Assembly: GCF_024748615.1 (NCBI RefSeq)
Contig: NZ_CP087168.1
Coordinates: forward strand, 3,844,001 to 3,908,000
Origin: Pseudomonas sp. B21-048
GTDB taxonomy: Bacteria > Pseudomonadota > Gammaproteobacteria > Pseudomonadales > Pseudomonadaceae
Direction of reading: 5' to 3'
Length of the DNA: 64,000 nt
Shown here one piece after another: positions 54,471 through 62,859 of the stretch; position 1 is the first letter of the stretch, and each line of letters opens with the position of its first letter. A program made the translations under genes and the position numbers. The notes beneath the pieces were generated by a model that worked only from the letters and a program-made list of their open reading frames with translations, was not told the origin of the DNA and did not search any database.

Positions 54471-55358
54471 ATGAACACGCCACTCGTGATCCGCCCTCGC
54501 GCCGAAGATGTCGAAGGCCAGCCGATTCTTCGCCCGTTGCCGTCAGCCAAATGCCGCAACGTCGGGCCTTTCGTGTTTTTCGACCACATGCTCGAAACCC
54601 GTTACCCGGCGGGCAAAGGCATGAATATCCGTCAGCATCCGCACATTGGCCTGTCCACCCTCACCTACCTGTTTGAAGGGCAAATCCAGCACAAGGACAG
54701 CCTCGGTTCCGATCAGGTGGTGAATGCTGGCGATGTCAGTTGGATGACCGCCGGCAGCGCGATTGCCCACGTCGAACGCACACCCGAAGCATTGAAGGAC
54801 AGCGGCTTTACCCTGCACGGCTTGCAGATCTGGCTGGCTTCGCCCAAGGATCATGAACACGGCCCAGGGCATTACAGCCACCATCCGGCTGCCACGCTAC
54901 CTGCCAGCGATATGCTTGGCGTGAAGATACGCATGATCGCCGGATCAGGCTTTTGCCTAGAATCGCCGGTCCCAGTGCTTTCTCCTACGCTGTACGCCGA
55001 ATTGAACCTGCAAACGGCGACCACATTGCTGATTCCCACCGAGCATGCAGAACGGGCACTGTATGTGCTGAGCGGTGAGGTGCAACTGGATGGCGAGCTG
55101 CTGGAACCGCACTCGCTGGTGGTGTTGCCGGTCGGGGAAGAGATGACACTGTTCGCCGAGAGCGACTGTCATGCCGTGCTGTTTGGCGGCGCGCCGCTGG
55201 ATGGGCCACGACGGATCAACTGGAATTTCGTGGCCAGCGATCCGGCATTGATCGATGAAGCACGTCGGCGCTGGGCGGCCGGGGATTGGCCGACAGTGCC
55301 GGGGGAAAGCGAGCGGATTGAGCTGCCGAAACACCGAAGCCCGCCAACTCCCTTGTGA
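54471..55358 (+). CDS. Pirin family protein
   Basis: 295 residues from ATG 54471. Two cupin domains. The N-terminal one carries the metal-site pattern RQHPHIGLSTLTYLFEGQIQ, then HKDSLGSDQVV with a third ligand His. FVFFDHMLETRYPAGKGM precedes it. C-terminal region: ALYVLSGEVQLDGELLEPHS and LFGGAPLDGPRRINWNFVAS. Bacterial pirins bind Fe(II) and can act as quercetinases or regulators of pyruvate metabolism; the role here is open. It follows the OsmC gene on the same strand. A family A repeat and a bidirectional terminator lie downstream. Confidence 0.92.
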   Translation: MNTPLVIRPRAEDVEGQPILRPLPSAKCRNVGPFVFFDHMLETRYPAGKGMNIRQHPHIGLSTLTYLFEGQIQHKDSLGSDQVVNAGDVSWMTAGSAIAHVERTPEALKDSGFTLHGLQIWLASPKDHEHGPGHYSHHPAATLPASDMLGVKIRMIAGSGFCLESPVPVLSPTLYAELNLQTATTLLIPTEHAERALYVLSGEVQLDGELLEPHSLVVLPVGEEMTLFAESDCHAVLFGGAPLDGPRRINWNFVASDPALIDEARRRWAAGDWPTVPGESERIELPKHRSPPTPL

Positions 55359-55368
55359 TTGATCGACT

Positions 55369-55470
55369 GATCGTTCCCATGCGCAGCAAAGGGATGCAGC
55401 CCGTGACGCTCCGCGTCACTGGACGCGGAGCGTCCCTAGAGGCATTCCCACGCAGAGCGTGGGAACGATC
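55369..55470. repeat. Palindromic intergenic repeat, family A copy 2
   Basis: Begins GATCGTTCCCATGCGCAGC and ends CACGCAGAGCGTGGGAACGA. Inner GTGACGCTCCGCGTCAC is a palindrome. It is related to 2806-2914 and 61799-61910, with its left outer arm partly diverged. Confidence 0.85.
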
Positions 55471-55472
55471 AA

Positions 55473-55499
55473 AAAACCCGCCGAAGCGGGTTTTTTTTT
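55473..55499. terminator. Bidirectional terminator between pirin and htpG
   Basis: AAAACCCGC and GCGGGTTTT arms around CGAA, flanked by an A-run and nine T. It can end both the rightward pirin and the leftward htpG transcript. Confidence 0.9.
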
Positions 55500-55508
55500 A
55501 CAACACAG

Positions 55509-57413
55509 TTAAACCGACAGTTCAACCAACAGCTTGTTCAGACGGCGCACATAAGCGGCCGGGTCTTTCAAGCTGTCGCCGGCCGCCAGGGCTGCCTGAT
55601 CGAACAGAATGTGCGACAGGTCGCCGAAGCGCTCGTCGCTCTGCTCGTTGTCGAGTTTCTCGATCAGCGGGTGAGCCGGGTTGAATTCGAAGATCGGCTT
55701 GGAATCCGGAACCTTCTGACCGCTGGCTTCCAGGATCTGACGCATTTGCAGGCCCAAGTCCTGCTCGCCGATGGCGAGGATCGCCGGGGAATCGGTCAGG
55801 CGGTGGGAAACCCGCACTTCAGCAACGGACTCACCCAAAGCAGTTTTGAGACGCTCAACCAGACCTTCTTTGGACTTGGCGACTTCTTCCGCGGCTTTCT
55901 TGTCTTCTTCCGAATCCAGGTTGCCGAGGTCCAGGTCACCGCGTGCCACGTCGACAAAGCTCTTGCCGTCGAAGTCGCTGAGGTAGCTCATCAACCACTC
56001 GTCGATGCGGTCGGTCAACAGCAGCACTTCGATGCCTTTCTTGCGGAAGACTTCCAGGTGCGGGCTGTTTTTGACTTGCGCGTAGGTTTCGCCAGTCAGG
56101 TAGTAAATCTTGTCCTGACCTTCCTTGGCGCGCGCCAGGTAGTCGGCCAGACCCACAACCTGCTCGCCGTCATCGCCCTGAGTGGACGCAAAACGCAGCA
56201 GGCCAGCAATTTTTTCTTTGTTGGCGAAGTCTTCTGCCGGGCCTTCTTTCATGACCTGACCGAAGTTCTTCCAGAAGCCTTTGTATTGCTCAGGCTCGTT
56301 CTTCGCCAGTTTTTCCAGCATGTCCAGAACGCGCTTGGTCAGCGCCGATTTCATGGAATCGATGATCGGGTCTTTCTGCAAGATTTCCCGCGACACGTTC
56401 AGCGACAGGTCGTTGGAGTCGACTACGCCTTTGATGAAGCGCAGGTACAGCGGCAGGAAGGACTCGGCCTGATCCATGACGAACACACGCTGCACGTACA
56501 GCTTCAGGCCTTTCGGCGCTTCACGCTGGTACAGGTCGAACGGAGCACGGGTCGGCACATAAAGCAGCGAGGTGTACTCGAGCTTGCCTTCGACCTTGTT
56601 GTGACTCCAGCTCAGCGGGTTTTCGAAATCGTGAGCGACGTGTTTGTAGAACTCCTGGTATTCCTCGTCTTTTACTTCAGTGCGAGGACGAGTCCACAGG
56701 GCGCTGGCGCGGTTGACGGTTTCCCATTCAACGGCAGGCTTGTCTTCGCCTTCAACGGCTGCCACTTCTTTCGGCAACTCGATCGGCAAGGCGATGTGGT
56801 CGGAGTACTTCTTGATGATGTTGCGCAGACGCCAGCCATCGGCGAATTCGTCTTCAGCGGACTTCAGGTGCAGGACAATGCGGGTACCACGGTCGGCTTT
56901 CTCGACAGTAGAAATTTCGAACTCGCCTTCGCCCTTGGACGACCAGTGCACGCCTTCACTGGCTGCGAGGCCGGCACGGCGGCTGAATACGTCAACTTTA
57001 TCGGCGACGATGAACGCCGAGTAAAAACCAACACCGAATTGACCGATCAGGTGCGAGTCTTTTTTCTGATCGCCAGACAAGTGTTTCATGAAATCGGCAG
57101 TGCCGGACTTGGCGATGGTGCCCAGATGGGTCACCGCGTCGTCACGGCTCATGCCGATGCCGTTGTCTTCGAGGGTGACGGTTTTAGCCTCTTTGTCGAA
57201 GCTCACACGGATTTTCAGTTCAGCGCCGCCTTCCAGCAATTCAGGCTTGGCGAGGGCTTCAAAGCGTAATTTGTCGACAGCGTCAGAGGCGTTCGAGATC
57301 AATTCGCGAAGGAAAATTTCCTTGTTGGAATACAGCGAATGGATCATGAGGTGCAGCAGTTGCTTCACCTCGGTCTGGAAGCCCAGGGTTTCCTTTTGAG
57401 TTTCCACACTCAT
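55509..57413 (-). CDS. htpG: Molecular chaperone HtpG (Hsp90)
   Basis: 634 residues from ATG 57413 ([20 protein letters not shown]); an in-frame ATG two codons earlier is also possible. The GHKL ATPase domain has [38 protein letters not shown] and [19 protein letters not shown]; the middle domain has [20 protein letters not shown] and [15 protein letters not shown]. It is a dimeric ATP-driven chaperone, heat-inducible in most bacteria. I saw no clear sigma-32 promoter in the short gap to the right. The gene is complete and of normal length. Confidence 0.97.
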   Translation of the reverse strand: MSVETQKETLGFQTEVKQLLHLMIHSLYSNKEIFLRELISNASDAVDKLRFEALAKPELLEGGAELKIRVSFDKEAKTVTLEDNGIGMSRDDAVTHLGTIAKSGTADFMKHLSGDQKKDSHLIGQFGVGFYSAFIVADKVDVFSRRAGLAASEGVHWSSKGEGEFEISTVEKADRGTRIVLHLKSAEDEFADGWRLRNIIKKYSDHIALPIELPKEVAAVEGEDKPAVEWETVNRASALWTRPRTEVKDEEYQEFYKHVAHDFENPLSWSHNKVEGKLEYTSLLYVPTRAPFDLYQREAPKGLKLYVQRVFVMDQAESFLPLYLRFIKGVVDSNDLSLNVSREILQKDPIIDSMKSALTKRVLDMLEKLAKNEPEQYKGFWKNFGQVMKEGPAEDFANKEKIAGLLRFASTQGDDGEQVVGLADYLARAKEGQDKIYYLTGETYAQVKNSPHLEVFRKKGIEVLLLTDRIDEWLMSYLSDFDGKSFVDVARGDLDLGNLDSEEDKKAAEEVAKSKEGLVERLKTALGESVAEVRVSHRLTDSPAILAIGEQDLGLQMRQILEASGQKVPDSKPIFEFNPAHPLIEKLDNEQSDERFGDLSHILFDQAALAAGDSLKDPAAYVRRLNKLLVELSV

Positions 57414-57494
57414 GGTCATCAAACTCCAATCAGATGGCAATGGCCGAGACCGTGAGGGTCTACGGCGGGTTGTCATCAGAGTTGGGGGCTGAGA

Positions 57495-57947
57495 TCAGAA
57501 TTTCAAGGGCTCTTCGATTTTGAAATGAGCCCGGGCCGTGGCAATAGGCTCAGCTTCACTACGTTGCCAGGCGATAATCGCCACATTGGCCACCCGACGC
57601 CCCTGTCGGCATACCTGGCATTTGGCCCAGGTATCGCGAAACTGGCCCGCGCGCAGGTAGTCGAGGGAAAAGTCGATAATCTTCGGCACGCCGGGCGAGC
57701 CGGTGAAAATCAACAGGTGCAGTGCCGCCGAGAGCTCCATGAACCCGGCAATGACCCCGCCATGAATCGCCGGCAATAAAGGATTACCAATGTTGTCCCT
57801 GTTGGCCGGCAGACGAAACAGCAGTTCATCCCCAACACGCGAGCATTCAACACCGATCAGCCTGGCGTAGGGAATCAGGTCCAGCAGCGAGGCATAGTCC
57901 CCCTGCGCATGAGCCTGTTGAAGTTGTTCCTTGAATGTGTCGGTCAT
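57495..57947 (-). CDS. PaaI-type hotdog-fold thioesterase (second of a pair)
   Basis: 150 residues from ATG 57947, which overlaps the previous stop (ATGA) and has GGAGGTG upstream. The hotdog central helix is NPLLPAIHGGVIAGFMELSA, with catalytic-type Asn/His/Gly arrangement and KIIDFSLDYLRAGQ. It probably hydrolyses an acyl-CoA. Paired hotdog genes of this kind often act on related substrates or form heteromers. It lacks the canonical Asp after HGG found in its partner (Met-Glu instead), so substrate use may differ. Confidence 0.85.
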   Translation of the reverse strand: MTDTFKEQLQQAHAQGDYASLLDLIPYARLIGVECSRVGDELLFRLPANRDNIGNPLLPAIHGGVIAGFMELSAALHLLIFTGSPGVPKIIDFSLDYLRAGQFRDTWAKCQVCRQGRRVANVAIIAWQRSEAEPIATARAHFKIEEPLKF

Positions 57948-58420
57948 TTCGCACCTCCGGCAATGGCACCCGCGAAACCTTTGGTCCCTTTGATGCCCTT
58001 GCCCATGCGCATAAACGTGCCCACCACATGGGCGATGGGCTGTTCGGGGTCGTCCTGATAGGCAAAACCGCGCGCGAAGATCACGTCCGTGGTCACCCGG
58101 TAGCATTGGGCGAAGCCGTACACGTCCTTGTGCGGCTCGGCGGCGTGCATATAGTCGACGCGCAAGTCGAGCGTCGGACAGACTTCAAACTCAGGCAGCA
58201 CGCAGAGAGTGGCCATGCCGCAAGCGGTGTCCATCAGCGAGGTCAGGGCACCGCCATGAATCACCCCGGTTTGCGGGTTGCCGACGATTTGTAGGCTGTA
58301 CGGCAAAATCACCGTCAGCCCTTCGCTACAGGCGTTGTGAACGCGCATGCCGAGTACCTGACAATGGCGCAATGCCGACAGGAATCGAGTCGCACGCTCA
58401 AAAACGGGGTTTTCGGTCAT
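57944..58420 (-). CDS. PaaI-type hotdog-fold thioesterase (first of a pair)
   Basis: 158 residues. The catalytic segment reads GNPQTGVIHGGALTSLMDTA, with the HGG and the Asp in LMDTA that activates water; the following strand is TLDLRVDYMHAAEP. It is an acyl-CoA thioesterase of the PaaI/YdiI group, substrate unknown. It forms a two-gene operon with the next hotdog gene through a four-base overlap. A 157-bp gap separates it from a divergent lipoprotein. Confidence 0.88.
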   Translation of the reverse strand: MTENPVFERATRFLSALRHCQVLGMRVHNACSEGLTVILPYSLQIVGNPQTGVIHGGALTSLMDTACGMATLCVLPEFEVCPTLDLRVDYMHAAEPHKDVYGFAQCYRVTTDVIFARGFAYQDDPEQPIAHVVGTFMRMGKGIKGTKGFAGAIAGGAK

Positions 58421-58577
58421 TGGATAAAACGCTTCTTAGTGTCTGGGCAAAATAGCGAGCCCGAGAGTAAAAGTTCCGCAGCAAAACAAACTTATATATC
58501 TGTGCAATTTGAGGAACTTAACCCTCATCGCTGTGCTCGAAAGGCCAGTAGATATTTTCCATAAGGAGAAACACCCC

Positions 58578-58841
58578 ATGCGTAAGACTTTAGCTATTGC
58601 CTTGATGTTGACCGCTACCCTCGGTCTCGCTGCCTGCGATAAAAAATCCGAGGACAAAGCTCAAGATGCCACCAAACATGCTGAACAAGCTCAGGAAAAA
58701 ATGAGCGAAGCTCAGGATAAAGTGAATGAGGCAGCAAAAGAAAACGCCGAAGCTGCCAAAGCTCAGGCCGAATCGAACGAAGCAGCGGTAAAAGAAGCCG
58801 CTCCAGCGCCGGTTCCAGCGCCAGAAGCCCCTAAAAACTAA
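58578..58841 (+). CDS. Small alanine-rich coiled-coil lipoprotein
   Basis: 87 residues from ATG 58578, with a textbook AAGGAG. Lipobox LGLAACD puts the lipidated Cys at residue 20. The rest is a low-complexity helix of repeated E, K, A and Q (EQAQEKMSEAQDKVNEAAKE) ending in a proline-rich tail (APAPVPAPEAPKN). This is a Lpp/OprI-like layout, and it may be an outer-membrane or periplasmic spacer, but it is not OprI. Regulation is not evident. A strong terminator follows. Confidence 0.85.
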   Translation: MRKTLAIALMLTATLGLAACDKKSEDKAQDATKHAEQAQEKMSEAQDKVNEAAKENAEAAKAQAESNEAAVKEAAPAPVPAPEAPKN

Positions 58842-58863
58842 AAACGTTTTTAGTGTGATAAAA

Positions 58864-58893
58864 GAAAACCCGCCCAGTGCGGGTTTTCTTTTT
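58864..58893 (+). terminator. Intrinsic terminator after the coiled-coil lipoprotein
   Basis: GAAAACCCGC and GCGGGTTTTC arms around CCAGT, followed by a T-run. It also faces the end of the convergent MAPEG gene. Confidence 0.9.
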
Positions 58894-58907
58894 ATTGGCA
58901 ATAAGTA

Positions 58908-59312
58908 TTAGAGCAAAACTGTTCTAAAAGTCGGACTAATCATCAGCAACAACGAACACACTAAACCCACAAACCACACCAGACTGCGCTGCCAGGCCAG
59001 ATCTGCCCAATAGCACAGCAAGTAAATGACGCGCGTGATCACGAAGATGATTGCCAGCGCATCGATCAGCCATCCCGCCGTCTGCGTGGTGTGCGCCATC
59101 AACACCCCTACCGCAAACAATATGAACGCCTCGAAACTGTTCTGATGGGCCGCCAATGCGCGGGCGCCGAAACCGGTTAGTTGGGCCTGTTGCTGACGCG
59201 GCAGGTGATTGTCGTAACCGCCCTGCTCGTTCATGGCTTTGGCCACCGGAATCTTTGCCACGTAAATCAACAATGCGCTGATCAACACACACCAAAACGG
59301 AATACTCATCAA
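58908..59312 (-). CDS. MAPEG family membrane protein
   Basis: 134 residues, four hydrophobic segments. The pattern NEQGGYDNHLPRQQQAQLTG, then ALAAHQNSFEAFILFAVGVL and FVITRVIYLLCYWADL, fits the membrane-associated eicosanoid/glutathione metabolism family. Bacterial members may conjugate glutathione to small hydrophobic compounds. It overlaps the upstream DUF599 gene by four bases (ATGA) and is probably the second gene of that operon. The gene is complete. Confidence 0.88.
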   Translation of the reverse strand: MMSIPFWCVLISALLIYVAKIPVAKAMNEQGGYDNHLPRQQQAQLTGFGARALAAHQNSFEAFILFAVGVLMAHTTQTAGWLIDALAIIFVITRVIYLLCYWADLAWQRSLVWFVGLVCSLLLMISPTFRTVLL

Positions 59313-60046
59313 GCAGCCTCCTTGTTTGCTTCAGGCAATGGCGCCTCTGTAGGTGTATAGACCATCACATCCAGAACGTCGGAGTGAAACTCACGGCGAT
59401 ACAACACAAACACGACGCCGGCACTCATCAACATGAACAACCAGGGGCTGACGAACCAGGCCAGCATGGTCATGCCAAAGTAATAGGAACGCAGACCGAA
59501 GTTGAACTGGTTGGCCGCCATGGAGATGACACGCGCCGCCCGGGAAGCGAAGGCTTTACGCTCTTGCTCGGACACATGGCGCTCGCCGATCATCGGTGCC
59601 GAGCCCACGAGAATCGCCGCAAAATTGTACTGACGCATGCACCAACTGAACGTAAAGAACGCATAGACAAACACCAGCGCCAGGCATAACAACTTGATTT
59701 CCGACATGCCCTGGGAAGCCTGTTGCACCATCGGGATGTCCGCCAGCAACGACACGGCTCTGTCGGAAGCCCCCAATACCGTGAGAATACCGGCCAGGAT
59801 AATCAACGTGCTGGACGCGAAGAACGAGGCGTTACGCTCCAGGTTGCCAATCACGCTGGCGTCGGCAATGCGGTTGTCGCGCAACAGCATGCGACGCATC
59901 CAGTCTTCACGGTACAGGTGCAGCACGCTGGCCAGGCACGCGGTGTCGCGGCCCTTCCATGTCGCATAGCGGGTGTAACCGCCCCAACAGATGACAAACC
60001 AGAGCGCGGCAAGGATGTGGATCAGGTTGGTGTGGATGAATGACAT
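59309..60046 (-). CDS. DUF599 domain-containing membrane protein
   Basis: 245 residues. Hydrophobic segments are near the start (IHILAALWFVICWGGYTRYA), at about 75-95 (FASSTLIILAGILTVLGA), at 120-135 and near the C-terminus (LFMLMSAGVVFVLYR). DUF599 proteins are uncharacterised inner-membrane proteins; RDNRIADASVIGNLERNASF and ANQFNFGLRSYYFGMTMLAW are conserved blocks. It is co-transcribed with a MAPEG gene. A hairpin (GTAGGAGCG and CGCTCCTAC arms, 60078-60105) lies upstream. Confidence 0.85.
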   Translation of the reverse strand: MSFIHTNLIHILAALWFVICWGGYTRYATWKGRDTACLASVLHLYREDWMRRMLLRDNRIADASVIGNLERNASFFASSTLIILAGILTVLGASDRAVSLLADIPMVQQASQGMSEIKLLCLALVFVYAFFTFSWCMRQYNFAAILVGSAPMIGERHVSEQERKAFASRAARVISMAANQFNFGLRSYYFGMTMLAWFVSPWLFMLMSAGVVFVLYRREFHSDVLDVMVYTPTEAPLPEANKEAA

Positions 60047-60077
60047 GCAGACCCTTGAGAGACATTGATTAAATATG

Positions 60078-60105
60078 TAGGAGCGAGGCTTGCCCGCGCT
60101 CCTAC
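60078..60105. repeat. Short hairpin repeat (REP-like)
   Basis: GTAGGAGCG-aggcttgccc-GCGCTCCTAC hairpin in the gap between the DUF599 start and the brnQ terminator. Confidence 0.7.
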
Positions 60106-60159
60106 AGATACTCTTCGACGTTAGCGCAAGGAAAAAGACACCGCATCACGCGCATAAAA

Positions 60160-60191
60160 AAATGCCCCGTATCGCTTGATACGGGGCATTT
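60160..60191 (-). terminator. Intrinsic terminator after brnQ
   Basis: AAATGCCCCGTATC and GATACGGGGCATTT arms (14 bp) around GCTT, followed on the minus strand by TTTTT. It closes the brnQ transcript about 50 bp past its stop. Confidence 0.9.
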
Positions 60192-60243
60192 CTATTTTTT
60201 GCCAGGAAGCAGCTCAAGACCCGCCTGTGGCGGGCCGTAAGTG

Positions 60244-61557
60244 TTAAGCCAGCGCTTCTTCGCGCTTGCCCAACAGACGGTCGCAAACCACCGCAACTAC
60301 CAGCGTCATGACCGACGGCACCAGCCACGCCAGCCCCTGCTCGCTCAACGGCAGGTGAGCCAGTTGAGTCGGCATCCAGTCGGCCAGACCGGCGCCTTTG
60401 AGGGCATCGATCAAGCCGAAGATGAACGACATCAACATGACCGGACCGACGATGCGGCCCTGCTCATGCCAGAAGTCCTTGCAGAAACTGAGAGCGACCA
60501 GGGCGATGCACGGCGGGTAAATGGCGGTGAGTACCGGAATCGAGAACGCGATCAGCTTGGTGAGGCCCAAATTGGACACCAGCAGGGAGAACGCCGCCAG
60601 GATGATCACCAGGGTCTTGTAGGACAGCGGCAGCACGCGACTGAAGTATTCGGCGCAGGCGCACGTCAGACCGACCGCTGTCACCAGGCAGGCCAGAGAG
60701 ATCAGCACCGCAAGGAAACCACTGCCCAGGCTGCCGAAGGTGTGTTGCACATAGGCATGCAGCACAGCGGCGCCGTTGGTCGCGCCCACTGCCACTTCAT
60801 GGCTGCCCGAACCCAGGCGGAACAGGCTGACGTAGACCAGCGCCAGGCCCACCCCGGCAATCAGCCCGGCGATGATCGCGTAGCGGGTGATCAAGGCTGG
60901 CGACTCGACGCCCCGGGAACGGATCGCGTTGACGATGACAATGCCGAACACCAATGCGCCCAGGGTATCCATGGTCAGGTAACCATTGATGAACCCTTGA
61001 GAGAACGGTGCTGCGACATATTCAGGGGTAGCAACGCCGATATCCCCGGCTGGCAATGCGAATGCCGCGATGCCGAGAACGGCCAGAGCGATGATCTTCA
61101 GCGGTGCAAGGAAACGTCCTACGGTGTCCAGCAGACGGCCCGGATAGAGCGAGATGAAGAACACCAGCAGGAAGTACACCGAACTATAGAGAAACAGCGC
61201 CAGCGGGCTCTCGCCGGTCAGCGGCGCCAAGCCCACTTCAAACGATACGGTCGCGGTGCGCGGCGTCGCGAACAACGGGCCAACAGCGAGGTAGCACGCG
61301 GCTGCCAGCAGGCCACCGGCGACTTTACCGATCGGGCTGCTCAAGGCATCCATTGCACCACCGACCTTGGCCAGGGCGACAACGGTGATCACCGGCAGAC
61401 CGACCGCGGTGATCAGAAAACCCAGCGCCGCCATCCAGACATTAGGCCCGGACTGCAAACCGACGATAGGCGGGAAGATGATATTGCCAGCCCCGACGAA
61501 CAGGGCAAACGTCATAAAACCCAGTGCCAGGATGTCCTGGCCTTTCAACACTTTCAT
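60244..61557 (-). CDS. brnQ: Branched-chain amino acid transport system II carrier protein
   Basis: 437 residues, about twelve helices, LIVCS family. N-terminal [20 protein letters not shown] is the family signature; the segment [20 protein letters not shown] and the helix [18 protein letters not shown] are also typical. It imports leucine, isoleucine and valine with Na+ in P. aeruginosa BraB/BrnQ-type carriers. It is a single-gene unit with a terminator after it. The 420-bp gap on its right holds a family A repeat and the sucCD terminator. Confidence 0.93.
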   Translation of the reverse strand: MKVLKGQDILALGFMTFALFVGAGNIIFPPIVGLQSGPNVWMAALGFLITAVGLPVITVVALAKVGGAMDALSSPIGKVAGGLLAAACYLAVGPLFATPRTATVSFEVGLAPLTGESPLALFLYSSVYFLLVFFISLYPGRLLDTVGRFLAPLKIIALAVLGIAAFALPAGDIGVATPEYVAAPFSQGFINGYLTMDTLGALVFGIVIVNAIRSRGVESPALITRYAIIAGLIAGVGLALVYVSLFRLGSGSHEVAVGATNGAAVLHAYVQHTFGSLGSGFLAVLISLACLVTAVGLTCACAEYFSRVLPLSYKTLVIILAAFSLLVSNLGLTKLIAFSIPVLTAIYPPCIALVALSFCKDFWHEQGRIVGPVMLMSFIFGLIDALKGAGLADWMPTQLAHLPLSEQGLAWLVPSVMTLVVAVVCDRLLGKREEALA

Positions 61558-61798
61558 TAAGGAAATACCACACTACTGAATCGGAATTTAGAGAGGGATT
61601 TCCCTTATGGGTGAGGGAAATGCTGTCGGCCCGTATAGGACTGACCCGTTTAGCGCGCAGCGTCCTTGTGGGCAGCAAACGCAAAATGGCTGCTAGCCTA
61701 ACGAATTTGCACGACAAACGCACTGTTACAGTGCGATCTATCCGATACGCGACACTTCAATGTCGCCTTTACATATCTAAATTTCCTGCCTCGACGCA

Positions 61799-61910
61799 GA
61801 TCGTTCCCACGCCCTACGCGGGAATGTATCCATTGACGCTCTGCGTCACATTCAAAGGCGGAACGCGTAGCGTCCCTGGCGGCATTCCCACGCAGAGCGT
61901 GGGAACGATC
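61799..61910. repeat. Palindromic intergenic repeat, family A copy 3
   Basis: GATCGTTCCCACGCCCTACG at the left and AGAGCGTGGGAACGATC at the right, with an internal GACGCTCTGCGTC. It fills much of the 420-bp gap between brnQ and sucD; nothing else but the adjoining terminator is evident there. Confidence 0.85.
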
Positions 61911-61923
61911 ACCCGGAAACGAC

Positions 61924-61947
61924 AAAGGCCACCCGAAGGTGGCCTTT
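61924..61947 (-). terminator. Intrinsic terminator after sucD
   Basis: AAAGGCCACC and GGTGGCCTTT arms (10 bp) around CGAA; on the minus strand it is followed by gtcgtttc, a weak T-run. It lies 30 bp beyond the sucD stop. Confidence 0.75.
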
Positions 61948-61977
61948 GCCTGGTAAAGCGTCAGTTAAGCGCGAGGC

Positions 61978-62859
61978 TTACTTGATCGCCCAACCGGTCA
62001 GCTCGGACAAAGCCTTGCCGATGTCTGCCAGCGAACGCACGGTTTTAACGCCTGCGTCTTCCAGGGCAGCAAACTTCTCGTCTGCAGTGCCTTTGCCGCC
62101 AGAGATGATTGCGCCAGCATGGCCCATGCGCTTGCCCGCAGGGGCAGTCACACCAGCGATGTAGGAAACAACCGGCTTGGTCACGTTTGCCTTGATGTAG
62201 GCAGCCGCTTCTTCTTCAGCCGAACCGCCGATCTCACCGATCATCACGATCGCTTCGGTCTTCGGGTCTTCCTGGAACAGCTTCAGGATGTCGATGAAGT
62301 TCGAACCCGGGATCGGGTCACCACCGATGCCGACGCAAGTCGACTGACCGAAACCGGCGTCAGTAGTCTGCTTCACAGCTTCGTAGGTCAGGGTGCCGGA
62401 ACGGGAAACGATACCGACCTTGCCTGGCAAGTGAATGTGACCTGGCATGATGCCGATCTTGCATTCGCCTGGAGTGATCACGCCTGGGCAGTTAGGACCG
62501 ATCAGGACTACGCCCAGCTCGTCGCACTTGACCTTGGCATCCAGCATGTCCAGGGTAGGAATGCCTTCAGTGATGCAAACGATCAGCTTGATGCCGCCGA
62601 AGGCTGCTTCCAGGATGGAGTCCTTGCAGAAAGGAGCTGGAACGTAGATCACACTGGCGGTGGCGCCAGTGGCAGCTACAGCGTCTTTCACGGTGTTGAA
62701 CACTGGCAGACCCAGGTGCTCGGTGCCGCCTTTGCCAGGCGTTACGCCGCCAACCATCTTGGTGCCGTATTCGATGGCTTGCTGGGTGTGGAAACTACCT
62801 TGCGAACCGGTAATACCCTGGCAGATAACTTTGGTGTCTTTATTGATCAGGACGCTCAT
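61978..62859 (-). CDS. sucD: Succinyl-CoA synthetase alpha subunit
   Basis: 293 residues. It binds CoA and forms the phosphohistidine in the TCA-cycle step that makes succinate from succinyl-CoA with ATP synthesis. CoA-binding N-terminus: [20 protein letters not shown]; mid-part [20 protein letters not shown]; the active-site His is in [20 protein letters not shown]. Its ATG shares one base with the sucC stop (TAATG), so the two subunits are made in a coupled way. Confidence 0.97.
   Translation of the reverse strand: MSVLINKDTKVICQGITGSQGSFHTQQAIEYGTKMVGGVTPGKGGTEHLGLPVFNTVKDAVAATGATASVIYVPAPFCKDSILEAAFGGIKLIVCITEGIPTLDMLDAKVKCDELGVVLIGPNCPGVITPGECKIGIMPGHIHLPGKVGIVSRSGTLTYEAVKQTTDAGFGQSTCVGIGGDPIPGSNFIDILKLFQEDPKTEAIVMIGEIGGSAEEEAAAYIKANVTKPVVSYIAGVTAPAGKRMGHAGAIISGGKGTADEKFAALEDAGVKTVRSLADIGKALSELTGWAIK

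Noticed and set aside
55611..57269. A 552-codon plus-strand open frame opposite htpG
   Set aside because: Antisense shadow of htpG; low-complexity composition and no recognisable motif or ribosome site.
60241..61560. A 439-codon plus-strand open frame opposite brnQ
   Set aside because: Antisense shadow of brnQ, composed mainly of Q, R, H and D, with no family similarity.
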